Below, one piece after another: positions 1-7,877 of a DNA stretch of 23,506 nucleotides. A program made the position numbers and the translations under genes. Source of the DNA: PGYR01 sp041595255 (lineage in GTDB: Bacteria > Bacteroidota > Ignavibacteria > Kapaibacteriales > UBA2268); contig JBFHKR010000029.1 of the NCBI GenBank assembly GCA_041595255.1, positions 1 through 23,506 on the forward strand. The letters run 5' to 3'. Below the pieces are notes generated by a model that saw nothing but the letters and a program-made list of their open reading frames with translations, searched no databases and was not told the origin of the DNA. Positions within the stretch are counted from its first letter, which is position 1. Each line of letters begins with the position of its first letter.

Positions 1-1817
1 ACTTTTTGAATGTCAGGAATAATATTCCAATCACTTTTGAACTGATTTATTTTAATCAATAATGGCAATGCTTTTACTATTTTATTAGTATATATTTTTG
101 CTTTCTCAATTAGTTTTTTATCCGGTAAAATATAAGCTAATAGAATATTTTCTAATGTTTCTTTTCCTTTGCTACTAAGACTTTTACCATCTAACCAAAC
201 ATCTCTGTTGGATGTATTTATAAATTTTTTTTCTGTCAGTTTTGATATTATTTTATCTTGTACTCTTCCGACTGAAAGCACTTGAGCGAATGTATCACCT
301 TCAGTATCATCAAATATATTGGCTATATACTCAAACGTAGAATTATCAATAGATTTGGCAATACTGATTGCTTTGGTAACAGGATCAAACGACTGCATAG
401 TATTACTATTAAGTGTATCTGAATAGTAGCTACACTTAGAAAGAGGAACATTCTCAAGTAATCTAACTAATACAGGCTTTTTATATGAATCTAGCTCAGA
501 TTTTGTTAATCCAAATGATTCAATTTTTGGTTTCAAATAGGACTGATATTTATTCCAATTTGTAATACTCAATCTTTTCAAAATCATTGTACGACCATTA
601 CCACCTAACACTATACCATCAGGAGTGATTATAGGAGTACCAGTAGTTGCATCTGGAGAATTATTTACAAGATGTGAAGGCTTGAAATTACTAGCATATT
701 TTATTACTTTTTCTTGTTCACCTTTTACTTCATTGTAGTCTCTAGTCTGGCATTTAGCCGGATATTTGGGATTTGGCTTGAAAGTATGAGGATCATTAGA
801 TTGAACTAATTTATTTAATTCGAAAAGAGCATAAGTAGCTTTCAAATCTTCTGTTTGAGTGCTTATTTCAGTAGTTTTTCCATTAATATTATTTTTGCTT
901 ACTAGTCTAACTTTTTTAGGTGCTGCAGATTGATTACCGACTTGAAGAAATTTCAAACTGCGAATATAATATATCTTTATATCATCAAACATGCTACCAA
1001 CAAGAGTTACAGGAGGGTAAATTATACTATCATATTTAAATTCATTAAGCATTGAATTCTTGGTCATATTCTTCTTTGCAACCAACAAACACCAAACTTC
1101 TGAAGTTCTAGCCCAAATTTCATTTCTTCTATGCTCATATTCCGACTTACTGTGTTTGTTAAAATCAATCAACCATTTCTGCATGGTCTGACCTTTCTTC
1201 CAGAATAGTTTTTCAAATATTCTTTCCATATCACCAATTAAATCTTTACGCTTTAATCTAGGTAAGACTATATCTTGTATAACAGAATGGCCACCAGAAG
1301 AAAATAAAAATTCTTTATTCAGGGTCGTATCGGACTCTGTAATTTTCTCATAAGTAATATGATCGACAGCATGTGCATACTCATGAAACAGTCCACCTTT
1401 AGTAGCTTTCGTTTTAGTAATATTAATAACTTTCTGCCGTGGTTCGTAGTGTGCAACAGCATTTGTACGACCTCTAGCACCGAATGCTATTGACAGTTCC
1501 TTATTTAGACCTATATACTTAGAAGGAACGTTTAATTCCCTTCTAATGATCTCAAATCCATGAGCCGCTGCATATAAGAATTCAAGTCTATCCTCTTGAC
1601 TCATCCAATTACCAAATTCAACAGATTTAAAACCAAAATACTCTATAAATTCTTTTGGCTCTGTTTGTACTTTTTGATTAAAAGTATCAGCTTTAGTAAA
1701 CTTGATCAGCTCAGATTGGATATTAGACCAATGAAAGGCAATTCGCCCGTAAGGAGCGATTTGCCCTGCATCTTCAATTTTAATACCTTTTTCCGATATG
1801 TATGTTTTTTTAGACAT
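1..1817 (-). CDS. Polyvalent protein with zincin-like and DdrB/ParB-like domains (partial, C-terminus outside window)
   Basis: Translating from the ATG at 1817 gives 605 codons with no stop before the window edge, so the C-terminus is missing. Residues about 80-165 match the associated domains of phage and plasmid polyvalent proteins: a GRTNAVAHYEP segment, then VINITKTKATKGG and HEYAHAVDH. The HExxH of a zinc metallopeptidase is H145, E146 and H149. Residues about 335-440 resemble the DdrB-like ParB-superfamily domain, with SNDPHTF at 340 and GGNGRT at 405-410. Such proteins are thought to be delivered with the incoming DNA and to act early in the recipient, on host proteins or on DNA. It is the last operon gene visible here. 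Domain assignment is from recognised motifs; the substrate is unknown. Confidence 0.8.
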   Translation of the reverse strand, partial: MSKKTYISEKGIKIEDAGQIAPYGRIAFHWSNIQSELIKFTKADTFNQKVQTEPKEFIEYFGFKSVEFGNWMSQEDRLEFLYAAAHGFEIIRRELNVPSKYIGLNKELSIAFGARGRTNAVAHYEPRQKVINITKTKATKGGLFHEYAHAVDHITYEKITESDTTLNKEFLFSSGGHSVIQDIVLPRLKRKDLIGDMERIFEKLFWKKGQTMQKWLIDFNKHSKSEYEHRRNEIWARTSEVWCLLVAKKNMTKNSMLNEFKYDSIIYPPVTLVGSMFDDIKIYYIRSLKFLQVGNQSAAPKKVRLVSKNNINGKTTEISTQTEDLKATYALFELNKLVQSNDPHTFKPNPKYPAKCQTRDYNEVKGEQEKVIKYASNFKPSHLVNNSPDATTGTPIITPDGIVLGGNGRTMILKRLSITNWNKYQSYLKPKIESFGLTKSELDSYKKPVLVRLLENVPLSKCSYYSDTLNSNTMQSFDPVTKAISIAKSIDNSTFEYIANIFDDTEGDTFAQVLSVGRVQDKIISKLTEKKFINTSNRDVWLDGKSLSSKGKETLENILLAYILPDKKLIEKAKIYTNKIVKALPLLIKINQFKSDWNIIPDIQK

Positions 1818-1825
1818 AGATATTA

Positions 1826-2110
1826 TTAAGCATCCTTCCCAACTGGTTTAATTTTTGGTTCTTCTTTTTCACAATAGAATGAAATAGGAACATCAGTCAA
1901 GACAATTTTACCAGGGTTATAAGTAAACCCAATCATGTTCAACACTACTGTAACAACACCTTTCTTATCACAGAAAGCATGATAACTCAGACCTTTACCA
2001 GTGTATTGGATTGATACGCTTACAACCTTATCTTTTACAGCATCCTCAACATCGAATTTCAATATTGTCGGAGTTAAAAGACTCACTTTGGTGTTAATAA
2101 ATTTTTTCAT
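1826..2110 (-). CDS. Hypothetical 94-aa protein
   Basis: The ATG at 2110 is preceded by an AGAGGT Shine-Dalgarno sequence, and the gene ends 8 bases before the polyvalent protein starts. The sequence alternates hydrophobic and polar residues (for example VVSVSIQYTG, VVTVVLNMIGF, KIVLTDVPISFYC), which suggests a small beta-sandwich. There is no signal peptide or membrane span. The C-terminus is charged (KEEPKIKPVGKDA). I do not recognise the family. Its place among small genes after the spike-like gene suggests a minor virion or assembly protein, but nothing in the sequence proves this. Confidence 0.75.
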   Translation of the reverse strand: MKKFINTKVSLLTPTILKFDVEDAVKDKVVSVSIQYTGKGLSYHAFCDKKGVVTVVLNMIGFTYNPGKIVLTDVPISFYCEKEEPKIKPVGKDA

Positions 2111-2143
2111 CTTACTTACCTCTTATAAAAAAATTATTAAAAA

Positions 2144-2284
2144 TTATTTTGCTTTTTTCGATTTACTCTTTACTGGTATATTCTTGTATTTCGCTGGTTG
2201 TGAGCCGGCAAATTTCTTTTTCAAAGTGTCGTATTTTACCCACATCTTAGTTCGTGGATTTTTCATTTGTACGTAACGAGACAT
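2144..2284 (-). CDS. Small highly basic 46-aa protein
   Basis: This gene is short, but it fills an otherwise empty 175-base gap. Its ATG at 2284 lies one base after the stop codon of the 78-aa gene, as expected for translational coupling. It has 15 Lys/Arg and one Asp in 46 residues, starts MSRYVQMKNPRTKMWVKYD and ends in a KSKSKKAK tail. Small proteins opening with a similar 'YVQMKNPRT' motif seem familiar from other uncharacterised phage-type gene clusters, but I cannot verify this here. The charge suggests nucleic-acid or polyanion binding, for example genome condensation. The function is unknown. Confidence 0.7.
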   Translation of the reverse strand: MSRYVQMKNPRTKMWVKYDTLKKKFAGSQPAKYKNIPVKSKSKKAK

Positions 2285-2285
2285 A

Positions 2286-2522
2286 TTATACATCCTCTAA
2301 GACTTCTTTAACTCTAGCATCGATACGAGCGTTTGTTATTCCCTCTTCTGGTATAGCATCCCAGAGTAAAACACCGTCAGGAATAGACTCAAAATACGCC
2401 CTAACGCCATCACCTAGTATAGTAATAGCTGTAAGCATTAATGAATCTATATCTTTAGTTTCTTTCCGAACTGTTTTTCTAGTAACAGCCCGGAAAGGTT
2501 GATTGAATTTTATTTCTCTCAT
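2286..2522 (-). CDS. Hypothetical 78-aa protein
   Basis: The start is the ATG at 2522, with a weak GTAGG upstream; it follows the 99-aa gene by 11 bases and is directly followed by the 46-aa gene. The N-terminus is basic (MREIKFNQPFRAVTRKTVRKE), then comes a mixed helical region (DSLMLTAITILGDGVRAYFES) and an acidic C-terminus (DARVKEVLEDV). There is no export signal or membrane span. I do not recognise the family. The plus-strand frame over the same bases (2254-2502) is regarded as a shadow, because this strand fits the tight operon. Confidence 0.7.
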   Translation of the reverse strand: MREIKFNQPFRAVTRKTVRKETKDIDSLMLTAITILGDGVRAYFESIPDGVLLWDAIPEEGITNARIDARVKEVLEDV

Positions 2523-2533
2523 GATTTTGCCTA

Positions 2534-2833
2534 CTATTGGTTATCATCAGTAAGAATATCAATACTCAAAGTTTCGTTTAAGAGTGAGTGAGTATTCCCG
2601 TTTTTACTAATAAATGTAATTTCAATCTTGTTATCATAGTTGATTTTTGAAAACACTGCTACGTTTGGATGATTAATAGACACGCTCGAATTATCCCCAG
2701 CATTAAAGCCTACACCAGCCATATCGTATTCTACTTTTGTTTGCTCTGTGCCTACTACTACTGGGATATTCTCATCTAATATCGCATTTCCTTGATTGCA
2801 TTCTCTTGGAATGCTAATTACTTTTAAACTCAT
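2534..2833 (-). CDS. Hypothetical 99-aa beta-rich protein
   Basis: The ATG at 2833 has a GAGGTT ribosome-binding site, and the gene begins 21 bases after the spike-like gene ends. The sequence is made of short hydrophobic beta-type segments separated by polar turns (ENIPVVVGTEQTKVEYD, VAVFSKINYDNKIEITFIS, ETLSIDILTDDNQ). There is no signal peptide. Size, fold type and position right after the spike-like gene would suit a spike cap, chaperone or minor virion protein, but this is a guess from context. The family is not recognised. Confidence 0.75.
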   Translation of the reverse strand: MSLKVISIPRECNQGNAILDENIPVVVGTEQTKVEYDMAGVGFNAGDNSSVSINHPNVAVFSKINYDNKIEITFISKNGNTHSLLNETLSIDILTDDNQ

Positions 2834-2854
2834 TTTAGAACCTCATAATAAAAA

Positions 2855-4627
2855 TTAATAAATTGTATTTTCTATATGTATTTGCTTATCCCCAATGTCT
2901 ATTGTACCGCCAGCATTATCATTGTAGCTATAATAAGCCGTAATTGTATCGGCGGCTGTTACCTCTGCCCTAACTGTAAATTGACCCGATTGAGCCCCCA
3001 AACCAACTACGCAAGCTCGGCAAGCGGGGTTTGCAGTTGTAGCCCCAGTTAATGTATATGTTTTTGTAACTTCAGCGAGTCCAACTACAAGAGATGGAAT
3101 AATATTATCATCTACATCAGTAACTAAATTTAAAGGTGTGTTTGCCCATTCAGTTGCTCCGCTACCAAGATTTGAAAGTCTTATAACCTGCCCTAATTTA
3201 GTTGGTGCGTCTGCTGGTAATTGAATGGCGTAGTCCGTATTAACGATATCGGGAGCGGTCAAAGTTATAAAGTTTGAATTGTCTAAATCTTTTAATATAA
3301 TTTCGGCGGCATTATCAATTACTAGATCATATCCATTTTTTAATCTGAATGTTGAGCCGTCAATTATAACATCTGCACTCTCAACCCATGATGAACCATT
3401 CCAATAAAGTAGATTGCCTGTCCCTGTACCAGCTGGAAGAGCACCACCGGCGGCACCACTTCCAGCGGTGTTTGCATACATCTTGCCAGTTGTTGCATCA
3501 ACAAAGACACCAAAGAAAGAACCCGAATGTGCTACGGAAGAAGTTAGATAATCAGATGTAACAGCTCCCTCACTATCAACTTTGAATTTAACACCTGTTA
3601 TAGTGCTTTGAATATTTATGTAATTGCCGTTAAATGAAGCATTTGTAGATTGAATATCGATTGCTTTTGCACCAGTCAACGAGCCAGTTGTTATTTCTAC
3701 TTCAAGTGCAGTTGTTTTAGTGCCAGTAATTTTAACAGGTACAATACAGCTACTCCCAGAATCCGTAACCGTGAGAACTCTACTTGAGTTTAATGTACCA
3801 TTTAACCTTACATTAGTGCCATTATTCCTAATTAGGGTGTTTGCAATCCAATTAGTCCCGTCATGCCTTAGTGTCTGCTCACTAGCTCCAGTGGGTAAGG
3901 CATTCGTAATTGACAAATTCAAATCATCAGCATTGTTTACAACTGTAATAGATGAGTCAGTAGTTAAAGATTTAAACCTCAATGAACCCAAACTTTCGTC
4001 CTTCCACCAACCATTACCAGCCCCTACGTTAGATGCTCCAGTAATACTACCAGTTGCGGTTGCTTGCGCATAAATTTCACCAGTTGCAGAATCTACATAT
4101 AACGAATGGTAACTTGCAGCGTGTGGAGATGTTGATTTATAAGCTGTTGATAAGATTTCACCAGTGAACATAATTCTAAACATATCTTCATAACCAGAGC
4201 CGTTGTTTTGATTCACTTTAAAGTGATCACCACTTTGCTTGTTACTTAGTATATAGATACTTTCATCAGTACCAGTTGCACCAGCCATATTTATATTTAA
4301 ACCTTGTCCTGTGCCGTCTTGTTGTACCCTTAAAGTGTCGTTAGTCCCTTGACTTCTAAAAATCCCAGCACCACCGACAGCATCAGTATTCCAAAATCTA
4401 CCAGTAAAGTTAGGGTGAGCACCTTCAGAGTTAAATAGTCCAAAAGTTGATAATGCACCAACTCCGACCTTTGTGCCGTCATTCTGTAAAAAGCTATCCT
4501 CTACCCAGTTTGTACCGTTCCAGCGTGCGGTATTATTGACAACAGTGCCATCAATTATATTACCACCTCCACCAAGTGAAATTGAGTTAAATGAAGGTTC
4601 ATATGGAAATTGCAAATTGCAGCTCAT
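2855..4627 (-). CDS. Spike/fibre-like protein with repeated modules
   Basis: This 590-residue protein is rich in Gly, Ser, Thr and Asn and built from repeats. One motif recurs near residues 34-58, 250 and 405: WNGTNWVEDSFLQNDGTKVG, HDGTNWIANTLIRNNGTNVR and WNGSSWVESADVIIDGSTFR. A second occurs near 173 and 371: SLYVDSATGEIYAQ and GVFVDATTGKMYAN. Such motifs are common in phage tail fibres, virion spikes and Bacteroidota surface fibres that form long trimeric beta-structures. The likely role is host receptor binding at the virion surface. The start codon overlaps the stop of the endolysin gene (ATGA). No signal peptide or autoproteolytic endosialidase-type tail is apparent. The C-terminus has a separate beta-rich domain containing one CRAC segment. 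Confidence 0.8.
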   Translation of the reverse strand: MSCNLQFPYEPSFNSISLGGGGNIIDGTVVNNTARWNGTNWVEDSFLQNDGTKVGVGALSTFGLFNSEGAHPNFTGRFWNTDAVGGAGIFRSQGTNDTLRVQQDGTGQGLNINMAGATGTDESIYILSNKQSGDHFKVNQNNGSGYEDMFRIMFTGEILSTAYKSTSPHAASYHSLYVDSATGEIYAQATATGSITGASNVGAGNGWWKDESLGSLRFKSLTTDSSITVVNNADDLNLSITNALPTGASEQTLRHDGTNWIANTLIRNNGTNVRLNGTLNSSRVLTVTDSGSSCIVPVKITGTKTTALEVEITTGSLTGAKAIDIQSTNASFNGNYINIQSTITGVKFKVDSEGAVTSDYLTSSVAHSGSFFGVFVDATTGKMYANTAGSGAAGGALPAGTGTGNLLYWNGSSWVESADVIIDGSTFRLKNGYDLVIDNAAEIILKDLDNSNFITLTAPDIVNTDYAIQLPADAPTKLGQVIRLSNLGSGATEWANTPLNLVTDVDDNIIPSLVVGLAEVTKTYTLTGATTANPACRACVVGLGAQSGQFTVRAEVTAADTITAYYSYNDNAGGTIDIGDKQIHIENTIY

Positions 4628-5223
4628 TTTTCTCTCTCTATTTTAAATCCAATTAATCCTCTAATATACATCCTGCCTAATGAGTGAAGGATATTTCTGC
4701 GTCTAATATATACTCCATTCCCTTCTCGTTGAGAACCTCTTTTCCCATTTGAAGTATTAGCTCCAACTGTAAGTACCCAACCAGCTTTATGTACTTCGAA
4801 TATTCTTTCTATGTGTCCACTCCAACTATTAGAATATTTCCATACTATTAAATCATCTATACTTGCTGAATAAAAAGTAGGAATTCCTAATTTTTTAGCT
4901 TCTGAGAATATTTGATTTGCTACAGCTGTTTTAGTAATTGGTATCATATTTTTGTCTAGAGTTACAACATCGAAGCAGTAAAAAACAAATGCTGCACAAT
5001 ATGGAGCATTAGTTCTTATACCAACAGATTCTAAATATTTATTAATCTGAGGACCATCATTTTTACCAGTTTTCTCTTTTGTTCCAACTTCTGAAAGCAT
5101 AATAGATCTACTACAATGTAAGACTTGCAAATTTGCAGGCAATAAGTACTTTGTAGGTGCCATTGCCTGCGTATTCGCAATACTAATCAATAGGAAAAAT
5201 ATGTAGTAAATCTGTCTCTTCAT
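4624..5223 (-). CDS. Secreted CHAP-type endolysin
   Basis: A 199-residue protein with an N-terminal signal peptide (MKRQIYYIFFLLISIANTQA, cleavage near residue 20-22) followed by a CHAP-like cysteine amidase/endopeptidase domain. The pattern fits: GKNDGPQINKYLESVGI leads to APYCAAFVFYCF with catalytic C76, then WSGHIERI with H137, and VGANTS giving the polar third residue near 155. It would cut peptidoglycan cross-bridges or amide bonds after export, releasing virions. The gene starts inside the stop of the holin-like gene (TAATG) and overlaps the spike-like gene by 4 bases. A signal peptide implies Sec-dependent export, with the holin perhaps acting as timer or trigger. Confidence 0.85.
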   Translation of the reverse strand: MKRQIYYIFFLLISIANTQAMAPTKYLLPANLQVLHCSRSIMLSEVGTKEKTGKNDGPQINKYLESVGIRTNAPYCAAFVFYCFDVVTLDKNMIPITKTAVANQIFSEAKKLGIPTFYSASIDDLIVWKYSNSWSGHIERIFEVHKAGWVLTVGANTSNGKRGSQREGNGVYIRRRNILHSLGRMYIRGLIGFKIEREK

Positions 5224-5582
5224 TATGGGTTCGCTATTTGAGGTGCAAATGAAACTATATAAACACTATATGTGGCCACACTTACTAGTATGTGTGCCGA
5301 AATCAATGCAGCCGCTTGAAACTGAGTAAATCCTGCCGTTTCCATGATCGAGAATTTTGAGTCCTCACCATTGAATTTATCTAACAAGAATTTATTTGAT
5401 ACCACAAATCGAATTATATACTCATATATCTGTAGTGCTATCAACTCTAACCCAACTATTACTAGTATAGTTTGAAATAACTCTTTTGTATTATCTAAGA
5501 ACAAAAAAGAAAGAGCTGTAAAAACAAATACTTTCCAGTGGATCATAATATAATCTGCTATGTTTTCAAAAATTCTATCCAT
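5223..5582 (-). CDS. Holin-like membrane protein
   Basis: A 119-residue protein with two or three hydrophobic segments: about residues 15-30 (WKVFVFTALSFLFL), 35-60 (LFQTILVIVGLELIALQIYE) and 91-112 (ALISAHILVSVATYSVYIV). It lies immediately before the endolysin gene with a TAATG overlap, the usual arrangement of a holin-lysin cassette. The start ATG at 5582 has an AAAGGTG ribosome-binding site. Function is assigned from topology and neighbour, not from family resemblance. An alternative is a virion membrane protein, since several others are encoded in this operon. Confidence 0.7.
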   Translation of the reverse strand: MDRIFENIADYIMIHWKVFVFTALSFLFLDNTKELFQTILVIVGLELIALQIYEYIIRFVVSNKFLLDKFNGEDSKFSIMETAGFTQFQAAALISAHILVSVATYSVYIVSFAPQIANP

Positions 5583-5584
5583 TT

Positions 5585-5902
5585 CTACACCTTTAATAAA
5601 TTATGTTTTTTCAAATATGATTTCATAAATCTAAGTCCAGCTTTCTTCTTGAAAGAACCAAGTGAAACAAAATCAAATTGACTCACTACAGTTGCGAGCC
5701 TTTGTGGACATCCGGGTAAATCTATTTCAATTGGTTTTACTTTCATTCCTACTGGTCTAAGTGGAATAAATGGCTTTGCAGCTTTCTTTAATGACTCAAT
5801 AATTGAATCATGTTCAGATTCTGGTATTTTACTTAGATCTATTTTCTTGAATAGTTCTATCAACTCCTTTGGAGTATCTTCAGCTATTTTAATCTTTTTC
5901 AT
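5585..5902 (-). CDS. Hypothetical 105-aa basic protein
   Basis: The chosen start is the ATG at 5902 (MKKIKIAEDTPKELIELF). A strong GGAGG lies about 8 bases upstream, and the overlap with the preceding coiled-coil gene is only 14 bases. The longer frame from 5968 would overlap far more and reads like an out-of-frame copy of the neighbour. The protein is helical at the N-terminus, has a proline-rich middle (PFIPLRPVGMKVKPIEIDLP) and a basic C-terminus (SFKKKAGLRFMKSYLKKHN). There is no membrane span. The family is not recognised; its place just before the holin-lysin pair suggests a minor structural or regulatory role. Confidence 0.75.
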   Translation of the reverse strand: MKKIKIAEDTPKELIELFKKIDLSKIPESEHDSIIESLKKAAKPFIPLRPVGMKVKPIEIDLPGCPQRLATVVSQFDFVSLGSFKKKAGLRFMKSYLKKHNLLKV

Positions 5903-6662
5903 CGAAAACCTCCGACTCATCTTCTGAAATTTCTCTTTTCGCTTCTTGATGTGGAGGTGGAGCATCATTCAACTGTGTGCTTCCATTTTGTCTCAGACTT
6001 TTTAACCATCCTACACCTGCTACAATCCCATCCTTAGCCATTGCCATAATCTCAGGATCTGCCATAGCTTGACCAATTCTATCACCTAATGAAGGAGGTG
6101 CTGGGTTTCGAGCTTCTTTTATCAGATCACCAAATTCTTTCCAGAGTTTTTCATATTCATCTGTTTTTTCTTTTAATTTCTCTTCAGTTCTTGATAATTT
6201 CACATCCAATTCTGCTAACTCACGTCCTTGGTCTATGGTTTTAGTAGTCAATTGAGTATTGTGTTCCTGTAGTCTAGTATTTTCTGTTTTGAAATACTCG
6301 ATCTGATTTTTGAAAGTGTTTACTAGATCTTTGTTCTCGTCATGGCTTCTTTGTTGATGTAATGGTGTAATTCCATTATCATTCAATGATTCTGTATATA
6401 CTTTGTCAACTGGAGCTAAAATAGTCTTTGTCATTAGCTCAGTAAGTGACCCATGTTCGTTTTTTGTACATATACTGATGTTATCCCCTTCTTTGAAATT
6501 ACTAGGGTTCTTGTCGTAGTATTCTGCGAAAGTAGTGATTTGTCTTTTCTTTAAATCTCTACCTGTGAATATTTGAGGTTTTGGAGTCCTTACAAATATT
6601 TTATTACCGCCTTCTTGCAATTTTCCAAAATGGTACTGCTCTTCTAGTTTAAATTTTGGCAT
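5889..6662 (-). CDS. Coiled-coil protein, 257 aa
   Basis: The N-terminal 100 residues form a compact mixed domain (YHFGKLQEGGNKIFVRTP, FAEYYDKNPSNFKEGDNISI). Residues about 110-178 are a long heptad-type coiled coil (FKNQIEYFKTENTRLQEHN through LKEKTDEYEKLWKEF). Next comes a weakly hydrophobic helix (IMAMAKDGIVAGVGWLKSL) and an acidic tail (EISEDESEVFDEKD). The start ATG at 6662 follows an AGGA site. It lies between the lytic transglycosylase and the lysis cassette. A scaffold or a structural bridging protein is plausible, but the family is not recognised. Confidence 0.75.
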   Translation of the reverse strand: MPKFKLEEQYHFGKLQEGGNKIFVRTPKPQIFTGRDLKKRQITTFAEYYDKNPSNFKEGDNISICTKNEHGSLTELMTKTILAPVDKVYTESLNDNGITPLHQQRSHDENKDLVNTFKNQIEYFKTENTRLQEHNTQLTTKTIDQGRELAELDVKLSRTEEKLKEKTDEYEKLWKEFGDLIKEARNPAPPSLGDRIGQAMADPEIMAMAKDGIVAGVGWLKSLRQNGSTQLNDAPPPHQEAKREISEDESEVFDEKD

Positions 6663-6674
6663 CTTGAGTCCTGC

Positions 6675-7250
6675 TTAATAATAATTTCTATAATATAGTT
6701 TTTGTCCGTTTGCTTCGATTATTCTGATTGGTACTTTTTTAGATACTGAACGTTTTATTGGAGTTCCTAAATCTAACTTCTCAAAAGCGTTTAATACCTT
6801 GTTCTTGTATAGAGTTCCATCTGAACTCTTGCTGTTGTAACTTCCTAAATGATATGCTGTTATTGCCTTGTACCAATCATTATATCTTATATAATTATAA
6901 CCTAGATAATATGCACCAATTAAAAGGGCATAGTCTGGGTTAAACATTGCATCATCTTCTTTGTAAGGTGTTGTAGGTGTTTTCGGATACTTACTAGCCT
7001 TATACATCGCTACTGGGTGAGCGACATTTAACTTAACCTCAATCCAGCGTTGAGTATTTATTAAAACTTGTGGAAGTCCTCTAGCTGTAGAGGACTTATT
7101 CGTTGCATCATCTTTAAAAGTACTCTCGACATAAGCTATAGCTGTTAAATACTGAGCTAATTCTTCAGAGGGAACTCCAAGTTTATTCCCAATAATCACA
7201 GAAGCTCGTAGTGCTTTTTTAAGAACTGTATTTTTATCCAGTGTAGCCAC
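6675..7250 (-). CDS. Lytic transglycosylase (SLT/lysozyme fold)
   Basis: A 191-residue protein with the hallmarks of a soluble lytic transglycosylase. The catalytic glutamate is E42 in AIAYVESTF, followed by the substrate-loop motif SSTARGLPQV (compare SAxGLMQ) near residues 54-63, and then FNPDYALLIGAYYLGY and AITAYHLGSYN, the helix and Asn-Tyr-type motif of the family. It would cleave glycan strands. It has no signal peptide, so it is more likely a virion-associated peptidoglycan-penetrating enzyme than the lysis enzyme. The start codon is GTG (7250), inside the end of the preceding gene (17-base overlap), with GGTGGG upstream. Confidence 0.85.
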   Translation of the reverse strand: MATLDKNTVLKKALRASVIIGNKLGVPSEELAQYLTAIAYVESTFKDDATNKSSTARGLPQVLINTQRWIEVKLNVAHPVAMYKASKYPKTPTTPYKEDDAMFNPDYALLIGAYYLGYNYIRYNDWYKAITAYHLGSYNSKSSDGTLYKNKVLNAFEKLDLGTPIKRSVSKKVPIRIIEANGQKLYYRNYY

Positions 7251-7875
7251 GTCCCACCCAAAATTCTGCGACTGCTTTTACAATGTAGTTTTGAAATTTA
7301 TTTTCAGAACTATTGAACTGAGCTAATGCAGATTGTATTTCTAAAGTAGCTATACTATTACTCCCTAATTCTTTCTCAATCGAGAAACATTGTGGAAGTT
7401 CAATACCAATAGCTGAATTTATTACTTTAGCTCCTGACTCACTTGTATTTAGTCCAGGGAGAAAGTTTCGTCCATCAATTCGAAATGTAGGATTACAATA
7501 ATTGTCTAGCCAATTGATTGGAATCAATCCATTTTGGAACTGACTTTGAGCATAGATTTTATTAGTTTCCTTACTTGCGTATATGTCACTTACTACATTA
7601 GAATCTTGTGGACTACCTGGAGTAAGCATTAATGGATCATATCCGTAAAAAGTCACTTTATTGAAAAACAACTTTTCTGATGATTTCAGAACATTCATAT
7701 CCGTTACTGGTCTTAGACTTCTAATAACAGGTTCTGTAGTAGCTTCACCGAGTTTTTCAATTTCAGATCTAATACCTGCATGTGAGTCTGTTATACTCTC
7801 ACCAGTTGAAGACATGAAAATAGCTGTGATCGTATCCGGATATAATTTTCTCATTTCGCAATTATTGCAACTCAT
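7234..7875 (-). CDS. Hypothetical virion-type protein, 213 aa
   Basis: It starts MSCNNCEMRKLYPDTI, with a CxxC pair at residues 3-6, and begins two bases after the stop of the 366-aa gene, with AAGGTG upstream. The rest is mixed beta/loop sequence (KLFFNKVTFYGYDPLMLTPG, NYCNPTFRIDGRNFLPG, ATLEIQSALAQFN). No membrane span, signal peptide or catalytic motif is seen. Its place directly after the two candidate capsid proteins suggests a minor capsid, vertex or connector protein. I do not recognise the family. Confidence 0.7.
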   Translation of the reverse strand: MSCNNCEMRKLYPDTITAIFMSSTGESITDSHAGIRSEIEKLGEATTEPVIRSLRPVTDMNVLKSSEKLFFNKVTFYGYDPLMLTPGSPQDSNVVSDIYASKETNKIYAQSQFQNGLIPINWLDNYCNPTFRIDGRNFLPGLNTSESGAKVINSAIGIELPQCFSIEKELGSNSIATLEIQSALAQFNSSENKFQNYIVKAVAEFWVGRGYTG

Positions 7876-7877
7876 AC

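Noticed and set aside
2001..2502. Plus-strand open frames opposite the small genes
   Set aside because: They oppose a tight leftward operon, overlap three of its genes and have no ribosome sites; they are treated as shadows.
5903..5968. N-terminal extension of the 105-aa gene (127-aa frame from 5968)
   Set aside because: It overlaps the coiled-coil gene by 80 bases, and a strong GGAGG lies right before the internal ATG at 5902.
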